Source of the DNA: Sphaerotilus sp.
GTDB lineage: Bacteria > Pseudomonadota > Gammaproteobacteria > Burkholderiales > Burkholderiaceae_C
NCBI GenBank assembly: GCA_013299055.1
Contig: JAAFKB010000016.1
Location: forward strand, 1 to 51,817
Length of the DNA stretch: 51,817 nt
Direction: 5' to 3'
Shown here piece after piece: positions 27,371 through 35,993 of this stretch. The notes below the pieces were generated by a model, which saw only the letters and a program-made list of their open reading frames with translations, did not search any database and was not told where the DNA came from. Position 1 is the stretch's first letter, and each line of letters starts with the position of its first letter. A program made the translations under genes and the position numbers.

Positions 27371-28554
27371 GCCGGCGCCGCTCCCGCTCCTGCCCCGGTC
27401 TGGCGCTGATCGAGCTGCTGGTGGCGGTGGCGCTGCTCGGGCTGGGCACGGCGTCGCTGCTGCGGCTGCACCTCGACCTGCGGCGCAGCACCGACCTGTC
27501 CCGCCAGCGCAGCGAAGCCGTGCGCCACGCCTCGTCCGATCTGGAGCAACTGCGCTGGCGCGGCGCGGCCGCCACCGTGGACACCGGGCCGGCGCCGATC
27601 GAGGCGGCCTCCTCCCCCACGCGCTACACGCTGCAGCGCAGGGTCCACAGCGATGCCGCCGGCCGGCTGCACAGCGTGGCCACCACCGTGCGCTGGGAGG
27701 ACCGGCACGCGGTGGACCACGCCGTGACGCTGGGCACGGCGCTGACCGCGATCGACCCGGCGCTCGGCGCTGCCACCCTGCTGAACCGGTCCACGGCGCC
27801 CGCCAGTCCAGGCGCGGGCCGCACGGCAGCGCCCGAGCGGTCGTTGCGCATCCCGGCGACGGCCCGCGATCTCGGCGATGGCCGCCACGCCTTCAAGCCC
27901 CGCACCGACGAGGCGCTGGTCTGGTTGTTCGACAGCCGCTCGGGGGAGGTCATCGGCCGGTGCGACAGCGCCACCGGCGTGGCGAACGCCGCACTGGACG
28001 CCAGCAGCCTGGGCCCCTGCAAGGCGCTGAGCGGTCTGCTGCTCGGTGGCCACATCCGCTTCGCCACCGACCGCGACACCGTCACGTCAGTGGATGCGGA
28101 ACAGCCCACCAGCCCCGCCATGTCCACCGCGCTGCGCCTGACCCTCAGCACCACCGGACACCCCGATCCCGCGTGGGAATGTGTGCAGGATGGCCCCCTC
28201 GGCGTGCCACCGGGCACCACGCTGAAGACCTCGATCGCCTACCACTGCGTGGTGCAACCCGTGCCACCCGCCTCGGGCGGTGCGGCGCGCTGGTCAGGAA
28301 GGCTCGATCTGGTGCCGCAGGGCTGGCTGCTGGCGGGCATGACCGGCGGCAACAGCGGGCGCTTTCGCATCTGCCGCTACAGCGCCGACCACGACGGCAA
28401 CGGCCGCATCGACAACCCCGAGCACCCGGCCAGCTACAGCGTGGTGAGCACGGGGCTGGGCAACCAGAACTTCCTGGTGATCCGGGCGGCAGCGCGCTGT
28501 CCGGTCGATGCGACGCCACCCGTCGATGACAGCACCGTGGTCCATCAGCCATGA
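27367..28554 (+). CDS. pilV: PilV-like minor pilin, unusually long
   Basis: The 395-residue protein begins with a prepilin leader and PG-LALIELLVAVALLGLGTASLL, with the +5 glutamate, followed by the PilV-type RRSTDLSRQRSEAVRHASSDLEQLR region. Typical PilV proteins are under 200 residues; this one adds about 200, including a calcium-loop-like DHDGNGRIDNPEH near residue 340. It starts by ATGA overlap with pilX and closes the operon. No pilY1 gene follows. Confidence 0.78.
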   Translation: MSRRRSRSCPGLALIELLVAVALLGLGTASLLRLHLDLRRSTDLSRQRSEAVRHASSDLEQLRWRGAAATVDTGPAPIEAASSPTRYTLQRRVHSDAAGRLHSVATTVRWEDRHAVDHAVTLGTALTAIDPALGAATLLNRSTAPASPGAGRTAAPERSLRIPATARDLGDGRHAFKPRTDEALVWLFDSRSGEVIGRCDSATGVANAALDASSLGPCKALSGLLLGGHIRFATDRDTVTSVDAEQPTSPAMSTALRLTLSTTGHPDPAWECVQDGPLGVPPGTTLKTSIAYHCVVQPVPPASGGAARWSGRLDLVPQGWLLAGMTGGNSGRFRICRYSADHDGNGRIDNPEHPASYSVVSTGLGNQNFLVIRAAARCPVDATPPVDDSTVVHQP

Positions 28555-28564
28555 CAATCACGCC

Positions 28565-29713
28565 ATGCGCGACACACCAAGCTCCCCGTTCTCGGCCCAC
28601 GACCAGGTGGTCATGGCCCAGGCACTGCACTGGGCCGAACAGGCCATCGGGCTGACCGACCCCAACCCGCGGGTCGGCTGCGTCATCAGCGACGGGCGCG
28701 GGCGGGTGCTCGGCACCGGCCACACGCAGCAAGCCGGCGGCCCGCACGCCGAGGTCATGGCCCTGCGCGCGGCCCAGGCCGAGGGCCACGACGTGCGCGG
28801 CGCCACGGTCCACGTCACGCTGGAGCCCTGCGCCCACCACGGCCGCACGCCCCCGTGTGCCGACACGCTGATCGCCGCAGGAGTCGGGCGGGTGGTGGCC
28901 GCCGTGCTGGACCCGAATCCGCTGGTGGCCGGACAGGGGCTGGCGCGGCTGCAGGCGGCTGGCATCCCGGTGGCCCACGGGCTGATGGCCGACGCCGCAC
29001 GCGAGCTGAACATCGGCTTCTTCTCGCGCATGCTGCGGGGGCGGCCCTGGGTGCGGCTGAAGGTCGCCGCCAGCCTCGACGGCCGCACGGCGCTGCCCGA
29101 CGGCACCAGCCAGTGGATCACCAGCGCCGAGGCCCGCACCGACGGTCACGCCTGGCGCCGCCGCGCGGGCGCCGTGCTGACGGGCATCGGCACGGTGCGC
29201 GAGGACGATCCCCGACTGGACGTGCGGCTGGTGCACACGCAGCGCCAGCCGCTGCGCGTGGTGCTGGACGCCCGGCTCGACACGCCGCCGACCGCCCGGC
29301 TGCTGGAGCCACCCGGCGACGTGCTGCTGGTGTGTGCCGCCGAGGCGCTGCAGACACCGCGGGCGGCCGCCCTGGTGCGCCCGCATGTCACGGTCCAGCC
29401 CGTGCGGACCGATGCCAGCGGCTGGATCGACCTGCCAGCCGTGCTAGACCTGCTCGGCCAGCGCGGCATCAACGAGCTGCACATCGAGGCGGGCCAGCAC
29501 CTCAATGGCAGCTTCGTGCGTGCCGGGCTGGTCGACGAATACCTGGTCTACCTGGCACCGCGGCTGCTGGGCGCCGGGCGCGACATGGCCGCCTTCGGGC
29601 CGCTCGCCCAGATCGACGACGCCACGCCGCTGGTCTTCACCGACCTCACCCGCGTCGGTGCCGATGTGCGACTGATGGCACGGTCTGCAACCGGCTTCGG
29701 CGCACCGGCCTGA
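28565..29713 (+). CDS. ribD: Bifunctional riboflavin deaminase/reductase
   Basis: RibD deaminates and then reduces the pyrimidine intermediate of riboflavin synthesis. The 382-residue protein has the deaminase zinc site [10 protein letters not shown] with [13 protein letters not shown] (about 55-100), and the reductase half from about 155 with [18 protein letters not shown] and the late [15 protein letters not shown]. The ATG at 28565 lies 10 bp after pilV. ribE and ribBA, often next, are absent here. Confidence 0.95.
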   Translation: MRDTPSSPFSAHDQVVMAQALHWAEQAIGLTDPNPRVGCVISDGRGRVLGTGHTQQAGGPHAEVMALRAAQAEGHDVRGATVHVTLEPCAHHGRTPPCADTLIAAGVGRVVAAVLDPNPLVAGQGLARLQAAGIPVAHGLMADAARELNIGFFSRMLRGRPWVRLKVAASLDGRTALPDGTSQWITSAEARTDGHAWRRRAGAVLTGIGTVREDDPRLDVRLVHTQRQPLRVVLDARLDTPPTARLLEPPGDVLLVCAAEALQTPRAAALVRPHVTVQPVRTDASGWIDLPAVLDLLGQRGINELHIEAGQHLNGSFVRAGLVDEYLVYLAPRLLGAGRDMAAFGPLAQIDDATPLVFTDLTRVGADVRLMARSATGFGAPA

Positions 29714-29772
29714 GCCGCCTACAATCGCGGGATGCCGATTCGATTGGCTCCATTCCAACCCAAGGACCACCC

Positions 29773-30237
29773 ATGCAAGGCGCAGACAAGGGCACCGCGC
29801 CCCGCCTCGACGGCAGCGATCTCCGGGTAGCGATCGTCCAGGCCCGCTTCAACGCCGCCATCACCGACGCCCTGGCCACGCACTGTGTCAACGAACTGGT
29901 GCTGCTCGGCGTCGAGCGCAGGCACATCCGCCACGTCGGCGTGCCCGGCGCACTCGAAGTCGCCGTCGCCCTGCAGGCGCTGGCGGAGTCGGGCGACCAC
30001 GACGCCCTGATCGCCCTGGGCTGCATCATCCGCGGCGAGACCTACCACTTCGAGCTGGTCGCCAATGAAAGCGGCGCCGCCGTGACCCGCGTGTCGCTGG
30101 ACCACGGCGTGCCGATCGCCAACGCCATCCTCACCGTCGAGAACGAAGCCCAGGCCTGGGCCCGCACCGAAGAAAAGGGCCGCGACGCCGCCCGCGTCGC
30201 CGTCGAAATGGCCAACTTGCTGGAAGACCTGACTTGA
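29773..30237 (+). CDS. ribH: 6,7-dimethyl-8-ribityllumazine synthase
   Basis: RibH condenses the ribityl-pyrimidine with dihydroxybutanone phosphate to lumazine. The 154-residue protein shows VAIVQARFN at the substrate site, the [11 protein letters not shown] helix, and the active-site [22 protein letters not shown] lies seven bases before the ATG. It overlaps the nusB start by 4 bp. Confidence 0.95.
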   Translation: MQGADKGTAPRLDGSDLRVAIVQARFNAAITDALATHCVNELVLLGVERRHIRHVGVPGALEVAVALQALAESGDHDALIALGCIIRGETYHFELVANESGAAVTRVSLDHGVPIANAILTVENEAQAWARTEEKGRDAARVAVEMANLLEDLT

Positions 30238-30728
30238 ATCCGAATCCGAAATCCGGCCCTGGCGCTGCACGTCCCAAATCCCCCCGCCGCCGCTCGCGCG
30301 AGCTGGCGCTGCAAGGTCTGTACGAGTGGCGCGTCAACCGCAGCGACGCGGGCGTCGTCTGCGCCCACATGCGCGAGCAGGAGGGCTTCGATCAGTGCGA
30401 CCGCGCGATGCTGGACAAGCTGCTGCAGGGCTGCATCGCGCACGCTGGCGCACTCGACGCTCTGCTGGTGCCGCACCTGGACCGCCCCATCGCAGAACTC
30501 TCGCCCATCGAGCACGGCGTGCTGATGATCGGTCTGTACGAGCTGCAGCACTGCGTGGACGTGCCCTACCGCGTCGCCATCAACGAGGCGGTCGAGCTGG
30601 CCAAGTCCTTCGGTGGCACCGATGGCCACAAGTACGTCAACGGCGTGCTCGACAAGGCCGCCGTGGGCCTGCGCCCGACCGAGGTGGCCGCCCAGCGCCA
30701 GGCCCGCGCCACGCCACGCTCCGCATGA
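30234..30728 (+). CDS. nusB: Transcription antitermination factor NusB
   Basis: NusB binds boxA RNA with NusE in rRNA antitermination. The 164-residue protein has the expected [17 protein letters not shown] first helix, [17 protein letters not shown] and [31 protein letters not shown]. The likely start is a TTG at 30234 overlapping the ribH stop (TTGA), since no ATG or GTG lies close enough. Translational coupling to ribH would explain the weak codon. Confidence 0.93.
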   Translation: MNPNPKSGPGAARPKSPRRRSRELALQGLYEWRVNRSDAGVVCAHMREQEGFDQCDRAMLDKLLQGCIAHAGALDALLVPHLDRPIAELSPIEHGVLMIGLYELQHCVDVPYRVAINEAVELAKSFGGTDGHKYVNGVLDKAAVGLRPTEVAAQRQARATPRSA

Positions 30729-31948
30729 ACCTGACGCCACTGCGCTCGCTGCCCGATCCCCTGCGTCTGGCGCAGCGGGTGGCCGACATCGAACCGTTCT
30801 GGGTGATGGAGTGCGCCAAGGCCGCCGATGCGCTGGCCCGCACCCCCGCCTGCGACCCGGCGCAGGGCGGCGAGCGCATGCTCTACCTCAACATCGGCGA
30901 GCCGGACGAGACCGCGCCGCCCGCCGTGGTGGTCGCCGCGCAGCAGTGCCTGGACGCCGGACGCACGCAGTACACCCCCGCCGTCGGCCTGCCCGCGCTG
31001 CGCCAGGCGCTCTCGGACTGGTACGCCAGCCGCTGGGGCGTGGACGTGGCGCCGCAGCGCATCGTGGTGACGGCCGGCGCTTCGGCCGCGCTGCAGCTGT
31101 TGTGCACGGCGCTGGTCGAGCCCGGCGACGAGTTCCTGATGCCGGACCCGTGCTACCCCTGCAACCGCCATTTCGTCACCGCCTCCGGTGGCACGGCGCG
31201 GCTGATCCCGACCACGCCCGCGCAGCGTTTCCAGCTCGACGCGGTCTCGGTCGCGCAGGCGTGGGGGCCGGACACCCGTGGCGTGATGCTGGCCTCGCCC
31301 GCCAACCCGACAGGCACCTCCGTCCCCGCCGACACGCTGGCGGAGATCGTCGCGGCCGTGCGGGAGCGCGGCGGGCTGACCGTCGTGGACGAGATCTACC
31401 TCGGCCTGTCCTACGACGGCGAGGCCCGCACGGCGCTGTCGCTGGCCGGGGCCGACGACGTGGTCGTGGTCAACAGCTTTTCCAAGTACTTCGGCATGAC
31501 CGGCTGGCGGCTGGGCTGGCTGGTGCTGCCCGAGGCGCTGGTGCCGGCGGTCGAGAAGCTGGCGCAGAACCTCTACATCTGCCCCTCCAGCATCGCCCAG
31601 CACGCGGCCCTGGCCTGCTTCACCCCGGCCTCGCTGGCCCTGTGCGAGGCGCGCCGCACGTCGATGCAGGCGCGGCGGGACTTCATCGTGCCCGCACTGG
31701 AAGCCCTCGGCCTGCCGGTGCCGGTGCAGCCGGACGGCGCGTTCTACGTCTGGTTCGATGTGACCGCCCACGCGCCCGACAGCTGGCAGTTCTGCTTCGA
31801 CATGCTGGAGCGCGCCCACGTCGCCCTCACCCCTGGCCGCGATTTCGGCCACGCCGAGACCGCCCGCTACGCCCGGCTGTCCTTCGCCAGCGCGGCGGAC
31901 GATCTGCACGACGCCGTGCGGCGGCTGCAGCGCGTGCTCGGGCGCTGA
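30725..31948 (+). CDS. PLP-dependent class I/II aminotransferase
   Basis: The 407-residue cytoplasmic enzyme has fold-type I landmarks: YLNIGEPDE, YTPAVGLPALRQAL, ASPANPTGTSVP for substrate carboxylate, DEIYLGLSY and the PLP lysine in NSFSKYFGMTGWRLGW. It groups with aspartate/alanine-type aminotransferases, but the amino acid substrate cannot be read from sequence. It starts by ATGA overlap with nusB. Confidence 0.9.
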   Translation: MNLTPLRSLPDPLRLAQRVADIEPFWVMECAKAADALARTPACDPAQGGERMLYLNIGEPDETAPPAVVVAAQQCLDAGRTQYTPAVGLPALRQALSDWYASRWGVDVAPQRIVVTAGASAALQLLCTALVEPGDEFLMPDPCYPCNRHFVTASGGTARLIPTTPAQRFQLDAVSVAQAWGPDTRGVMLASPANPTGTSVPADTLAEIVAAVRERGGLTVVDEIYLGLSYDGEARTALSLAGADDVVVVNSFSKYFGMTGWRLGWLVLPEALVPAVEKLAQNLYICPSSIAQHAALACFTPASLALCEARRTSMQARRDFIVPALEALGLPVPVQPDGAFYVWFDVTAHAPDSWQFCFDMLERAHVALTPGRDFGHAETARYARLSFASAADDLHDAVRRLQRVLGR

Positions 31949-31984
31949 CGACCGCCGGATCTGCCGAGCGCCGTAGTCCAAGCC

Positions 31985-33145
31985 ATGACCCATCTGACGT
32001 CAAGCCCGCCGACGCAAGAGGACACCCACACGCTCGGCCTGTGGCTGCCCACCAGCCCTGGCGATCTGGTCGAGACGCTGCCCAGCCCCGACCAGGATCC
32101 CGCGCCAACGCTCACGCCACCGCCCGCCCCCAGCACGGCCGTCGATCTTGCCGACATGGACCGCTACGTGCTGGAGCGGCCGTTGGGAGCGGGTGGTCTG
32201 GGCACCGTCTGGGCCGCCTATGACACCGTGCTGACCCGCCGGGTCGCCGTGAAGACGCTGCCTCTGGCGGTGCCGCCACACGAGCGCCTGCGCCTGACCG
32301 AGCGTGTCCTGGACGAGGCCCGCGCCGCCGCCCGCCTGAGCCATGCCCACATCGTCACCGTCCACGACGCCGGGATCAGTCCGGACGGCGCCTACATCGC
32401 CATGGAGCTGCTGCACGGCAAGGACTTGTCGCAGATGCTGCGCTCGGGCTGGCGGCCGACGCCGGAGCAGGCCGCGCTGATCGTGCGCCGGGTGGCGGAC
32501 GCGCTGAGCTACGCCCACGGCAAGGGCGTGGTCCACCGCGACATCAAGCCGGGCAACATCTTCATGGTCGGACGCACCCGGCCCGTGGTGCTGGACTTCG
32601 GCATCGCGCAGCTGCTGCACCAGAACGAGGCCGTGGGCGGACCTGCGCTGGGATCGCCGTTCTACGCCGCACCCGAGCAGTTCGACGGACGCGAGTGCGG
32701 GCCGCGCACCGACGTGTACTCGCTGGGAGTCGTGCTCTACGAACTGCTGACCGGCCAGCGCCCCTATGGCGGCACCTCGCTGGCGGAGATCCGTGCGGCC
32801 GTGCGCGCAGCCCAGCCTCGCCACCCCCGCGAACACGACCCCGACGTGCCCGCCGCGCTGGCCGCCATCGCGCTGCAGGCGATCCGCATCGACCCGGAGC
32901 AGCGCCAGCGCACCGCTGGCACCGTCGCCCGAGAGCTGCGCGCCTGGCTGTCCACGCAGCATCCGGGCACCACGGCCGCTGCCGACCCCACACCCTCGGC
33001 CTCGGCAGCGGACACGCCCGCCCTGCCCCCGCCAGAGGCTGTCGCCCCTCAGGGCGAGCGGCCCAGCTGGGTGTTGAGCGCCTTGCTCGCCGGTGTGCTG
33101 GTGCTGTTGCTGCTCGTGGCGGCGCTGCTCTGGACCACCACCTGA
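31985..33145 (+). CDS. Hanks-type Ser/Thr protein kinase with C-terminal membrane helix
   Basis: The 386-residue protein has a Pro-rich N-terminal 55 residues, then a complete kinase domain (about 59-325). Visible elements are the glycine loop LGAGGLGTVW, the lysine in VAVKTLPL, the catalytic HRDIKPGNIF, the DFG motif in VLDFGIAQ and the APE motif. A Pro/Ala linker leads to one membrane helix (about 363-383) with almost nothing beyond, so there is no extracellular sensor. It lies 3 bp before ybgC-tolQRA, which raises the possibility that it regulates Tol function. Confidence 0.92.
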   Translation: MTHLTSSPPTQEDTHTLGLWLPTSPGDLVETLPSPDQDPAPTLTPPPAPSTAVDLADMDRYVLERPLGAGGLGTVWAAYDTVLTRRVAVKTLPLAVPPHERLRLTERVLDEARAAARLSHAHIVTVHDAGISPDGAYIAMELLHGKDLSQMLRSGWRPTPEQAALIVRRVADALSYAHGKGVVHRDIKPGNIFMVGRTRPVVLDFGIAQLLHQNEAVGGPALGSPFYAAPEQFDGRECGPRTDVYSLGVVLYELLTGQRPYGGTSLAEIRAAVRAAQPRHPREHDPDVPAALAAIALQAIRIDPEQRQRTAGTVARELRAWLSTQHPGTTAAADPTPSASAADTPALPPPEAVAPQGERPSWVLSALLAGVLVLLLLVAALLWTTT

Positions 33146-33148
33146 CCC

Positions 33149-33583
33149 GTGTCCACGCTCGACATGGCTGCGCCGCAATTCCACCGGCTTTTCCACTGGC
33201 CCCTGCGCATCTACTGGGAGGACACCGATGCCGGCGGCGTGGTGTTCTACGCCAACTACCTGAAGTTCTTCGAGCGCGCCCGCACCGAATGGCTGCGCAG
33301 CCTCGGCGTGTCGCAGGAAGCCCTGCGGCGCGACGATGGCCTTCAGTTCGTCGTCAGCGACACGGCGGTACGCTACCTGCGCCCGGCGCGGCTGGACGAC
33401 GAGGTGGTCGTCACCGTGCGCCTGGCGGAGTCCGGCAGGGCCAGCCTCGTGCTCGACCAGCAGGCCCTGCGCGGCGCGGACGTGCTCGCCGAAGGCCGCA
33501 TCCGCATTGGCTGCGTGGACGCCCGGACGCTGCGCCCGCGCCGCATTCCTCCCACCCTTCTCGACTCGATCGGAACCGCATGA
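33149..33583 (+). CDS. ybgC: YbgC-type acyl-CoA thioesterase
   Basis: The 144-residue hot-dog-fold protein has the YbgC active-site segment YWEDTDAGGVVFYANYLKFFERARTEW with catalytic Asp. It is regularly the first gene of tol-pal clusters, where it interacts with phospholipid synthesis enzymes. The start is GTG 33149, or ATG 33164. Its stop overlaps the tolQ ATG. Confidence 0.93.
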   Translation: MSTLDMAAPQFHRLFHWPLRIYWEDTDAGGVVFYANYLKFFERARTEWLRSLGVSQEALRRDDGLQFVVSDTAVRYLRPARLDDEVVVTVRLAESGRASLVLDQQALRGADVLAEGRIRIGCVDARTLRPRRIPPTLLDSIGTA

Positions 33584-34299
33584 ACCAGGACCTGAACATC
33601 CTGCAACTGATCCTCCACGCCAGCGTGGTGGTGCAACTCGTGATGGCGGTGCTGCTGCTGGTGTCGCTGGCCAGCTGGGCGGTGATCGTCGGCAAGGTCG
33701 TCGGGCTGAAGAAGGTCCGCCAGGGCAACGACCAGTTCGAGCGCGACTTCTGGTCCGGCCGCCACATCAACGACCTCTACCAGCAAAGCGAACGCAACGC
33801 CCAGCACGCCGCCCCCATGGAGCGCATCTTCACCGCCGGCATGCGCGAGTTCCTGAAGCTGCGCGAGCGCCGGGTCAGCGATGCGGGTGCCTTGCTCGAC
33901 GGCGCACGCCGGGCGATGCGGGCGAGCTGCCAGCGCGAGCTGGATGTCGTCGAGTCGCACCTGTCGTTCCTGGCCACCGTCGGCTCGGTATCGCCTTACG
34001 TCGGCCTGTTCGGCACCGTCTGGGGGATCATGCACGCCTTCACGGGACTGGCGAACCTGCAGCAGGTCTCGCTGTCCACCGTGGCGCCGGGCATCGCCGA
34101 GGCACTGGTGGCCACCGCGATCGGCCTGTTCGCCGCCATCCCGGCCGTGATCGCCTACAACCGCTTCGCCCGCGACATCGACCGCATCGCCATGCAGCAG
34201 GACAACTTCATGGAAGAGTTCTCCAACATCCTGGCCCGCAACGCCAGCCAGTCGGCAGGCACCGCCACCGCCCCGGTCTCCGCACCGGGCCGGCTCTGA
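33580..34299 (+). CDS. tolQ: Tol-Pal system protein TolQ
   Basis: TolQ forms the proton-driven inner-membrane motor with TolR. The 239-residue protein has three membrane helices (about 16-38, 135-157, 170-192), with LATVGSVSPYVGLFGTVWGI and ALVATAIGLFAAIPAVIAYN being the conserved TolQ/ExbB helices. It starts by ATGA overlap with ybgC. Confidence 0.95.
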   Translation: MNQDLNILQLILHASVVVQLVMAVLLLVSLASWAVIVGKVVGLKKVRQGNDQFERDFWSGRHINDLYQQSERNAQHAAPMERIFTAGMREFLKLRERRVSDAGALLDGARRAMRASCQRELDVVESHLSFLATVGSVSPYVGLFGTVWGIMHAFTGLANLQQVSLSTVAPGIAEALVATAIGLFAAIPAVIAYNRFARDIDRIAMQQDNFMEEFSNILARNASQSAGTATAPVSAPGRL

Positions 34300-34300
34300 C

Positions 34301-34762
34301 ATGCCCGCCGTGAGCAGCCGGGGCGGGAGCCGGCGCCGCACGATCAACGAGATCAACATGGTCCCGTTCATCGACGTGATGCTGGTGCTGCTGATCATCT
34401 TCATGGTGAGTGCGCCGCTGATGACGCCCGGCGTGATCGACCTGCCCACCGTCGGCAAGGCCCAACGCCAGCCCGACCGCATCGTCGAGGTGCAGCTCGA
34501 CGCCAGCGAGCTGCTGCGGATCAAGGTGAACGGCAAGGCCGACACGGGCACCGCCGAGGCCGAAGGCGAGCGCATCGCCCTGCCGCAGCTCGCCCGACGC
34601 ATCCAGGCGCTGCAGGGGACGGGCGCCGGTGCCGCGCAGACGCCCGTGGTCATCTCGGCCGACAAGGGCGTGAAGTACGAAGCGGTCGTGAAGGTCATGG
34701 ACACGCTGCAGAAGGCGGGCATCGCGCGGGTCGGACTGGCCGTGCGCACCACCGGAGCCTGA
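34301..34762 (+). CDS. tolR: Tol-Pal system protein TolR
   Basis: TolR couples the motor to peptidoglycan. The 153-residue protein has one membrane helix beginning at INMVPFIDVMLVLLIIFMV with the essential aspartate (FID), followed by PLMTPGVIDLP and a periplasmic domain. It follows tolQ by one base. Confidence 0.95.
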   Translation: MPAVSSRGGSRRRTINEINMVPFIDVMLVLLIIFMVSAPLMTPGVIDLPTVGKAQRQPDRIVEVQLDASELLRIKVNGKADTGTAEAEGERIALPQLARRIQALQGTGAGAAQTPVVISADKGVKYEAVVKVMDTLQKAGIARVGLAVRTTGA

Positions 34763-34768
34763 GCGCCG

Positions 34769-35707
34769 ATGGCCCGCCCGCCCGTCCCGTCCCCCGCGCC
34801 GCAGGACGCCATGCGCAACCCGCCATCGGCCGACAGCCTCAAGCTCGGCACGACCGTGGCGCTCATTGCCCACGCCGGGCTGATCGCGGCGCTGGCCTAC
34901 GGGGTGGCGTGGAAGCGCGAGGAGATCACCACGGTCAGCGCGGAGCTGTGGTCCGCCGTGCCGCAACAGGCCGCGGCCGCCGCACCACCCCCACCCCCGC
35001 CACCGGCACCCGTTCCGCCCACGCCGACCATCAAGCCCCCGCCCGCACCACCACCGCCCAAGGTGGTCGAGCCGCCCCCGCCGCCCGCCCCGCGCGAAGC
35101 CGACATCGCCCGCGAACGGGAGAAAGCGAAGGCGCAGGAGAAAGCCGCCCGCAAGGAGGCCGAACTCAAGGAAAAGGAAGCCGAGCGCAAGGCCGCTGAA
35201 AAAGCCGCTGAAAAAGCCGCTGAAAAAGCCGCCGAAAAGGCTGCCGAGAAAGCCGACAAGGAGGCCAAGGCGGAAAAGGCCAGGGACGCCGCCCAGCAGG
35301 AGAAAACCGCCAAGGCCCGCGAGGACAACCTCAAGCGCCTGCAGAAGCAGCTCGGGGAAGGTGGCGGCGACAGCCCCGCCGGCACCGCCGCCACGCCCTC
35401 GCCTGGAGGTGGCGCCGCCGCACAGTCCTCCGGCCCGTCCGCGGGCTACGCCGGCCGCCTGCGCGCCTACCTCAAGCCCAAGCTGGTCTACACCGGCCGC
35501 AACATCGGCTCGACCCCGGCCATCGTGCGTGTGCGGGTGGCGCCAGACGGCACGATCATCTCGCGTGAACTCATCAAGTCCAGCGGCCAGGCGGACTGGG
35601 ACCAGGCCGTGCTGGACGCCATCGACCGCGCAGGCGTCGTGCCACGCGACACCGACAACCGCGTGCCCCCGGTGATCGACATCCCCTGGACCGCCTCCGA
35701 ACGCTGA
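34769..35707 (+). CDS. tolA: Tol-Pal system protein TolA
   Basis: TolA spans the periplasm to reach Pal/TolB. The 312-residue protein has an N-terminal membrane helix (about 28-46), a Pro-rich stretch, a long Lys/Ala/Glu coiled-coil rod (about 110-195) with tandem AAEK units, a Gly/Ser linker and a C-terminal TonB/TolA-type domain (about 225-310; AIVRVRVAPDGTIISRELIKSSG). The normal tolB and pal partners do not follow. Confidence 0.93.
   Translation: MARPPVPSPAPQDAMRNPPSADSLKLGTTVALIAHAGLIAALAYGVAWKREEITTVSAELWSAVPQQAAAAAPPPPPPPAPVPPTPTIKPPPAPPPPKVVEPPPPPAPREADIAREREKAKAQEKAARKEAELKEKEAERKAAEKAAEKAAEKAAEKAAEKADKEAKAEKARDAAQQEKTAKAREDNLKRLQKQLGEGGGDSPAGTAATPSPGGGAAAQSSGPSAGYAGRLRAYLKPKLVYTGRNIGSTPAIVRVRVAPDGTIISRELIKSSGQADWDQAVLDAIDRAGVVPRDTDNRVPPVIDIPWTASER
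35192..35251 (+). repeat. Five 12-bp tandem repeats within tolA
   Basis: The unit GCCGCTGAAAAA is present three times exactly (35192-35227), followed by two degenerate copies, encoding the (A)AEK rod repeats. Unit length is a multiple of three, so copy-number change would lengthen or shorten the rod without frameshift. Confidence 0.9.
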
Positions 35708-35711
35708 GCCG

Positions 35712-35990
35712 ATGATGCCCATTGCCGTGACCCACAACCCTGCTGCCCACCGCTTCGAGACCACTGTGGACGGCTTGCTGTGCGTAGCCGCCTACCACCG
35801 CAGCGAGACCGCCGTGGACCTGCACCACACCGGGGTGCCGCAGGCGCTGGAAGGTCGGGGCATCGCCGCGGCGCTGGTGCAGGCGGCACTGGGGTGGGCG
35901 GTGGCCGAGGGGCTGGCGGTGCGGCCGTCGTGCTCGTATGTGCGGGCCTACCTGCGCCGGCACCCCGAGCTGTCGGTGCGTCTGGCCTGA
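35712..35990 (+). CDS. Small GNAT-type N-acetyltransferase (YidJ/COG2388 type)
   Basis: A 92-residue protein of the short GNAT family that includes YjdJ. LHHTGVPQALEGRGIAAALVQAAL is the acetyl-CoA-binding Q/R-G-x-G/A region and PSCSYVRAYLRRHPE is the conserved ending. Its substrate is unknown. It starts 4 bp after tolA and faces the protease gene convergently. Confidence 0.85.
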   Translation: MMPIAVTHNPAAHRFETTVDGLLCVAAYHRSETAVDLHHTGVPQALEGRGIAAALVQAALGWAVAEGLAVRPSCSYVRAYLRRHPELSVRLA

Positions 35991-35993
35991 GCG

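Noticed and set aside
29714..29772. FMN riboswitch in the ribD-ribH region
   Set aside because: The gap is too short and shows none of the conserved RFN elements; the 10-bp gap before ribD also excludes it.
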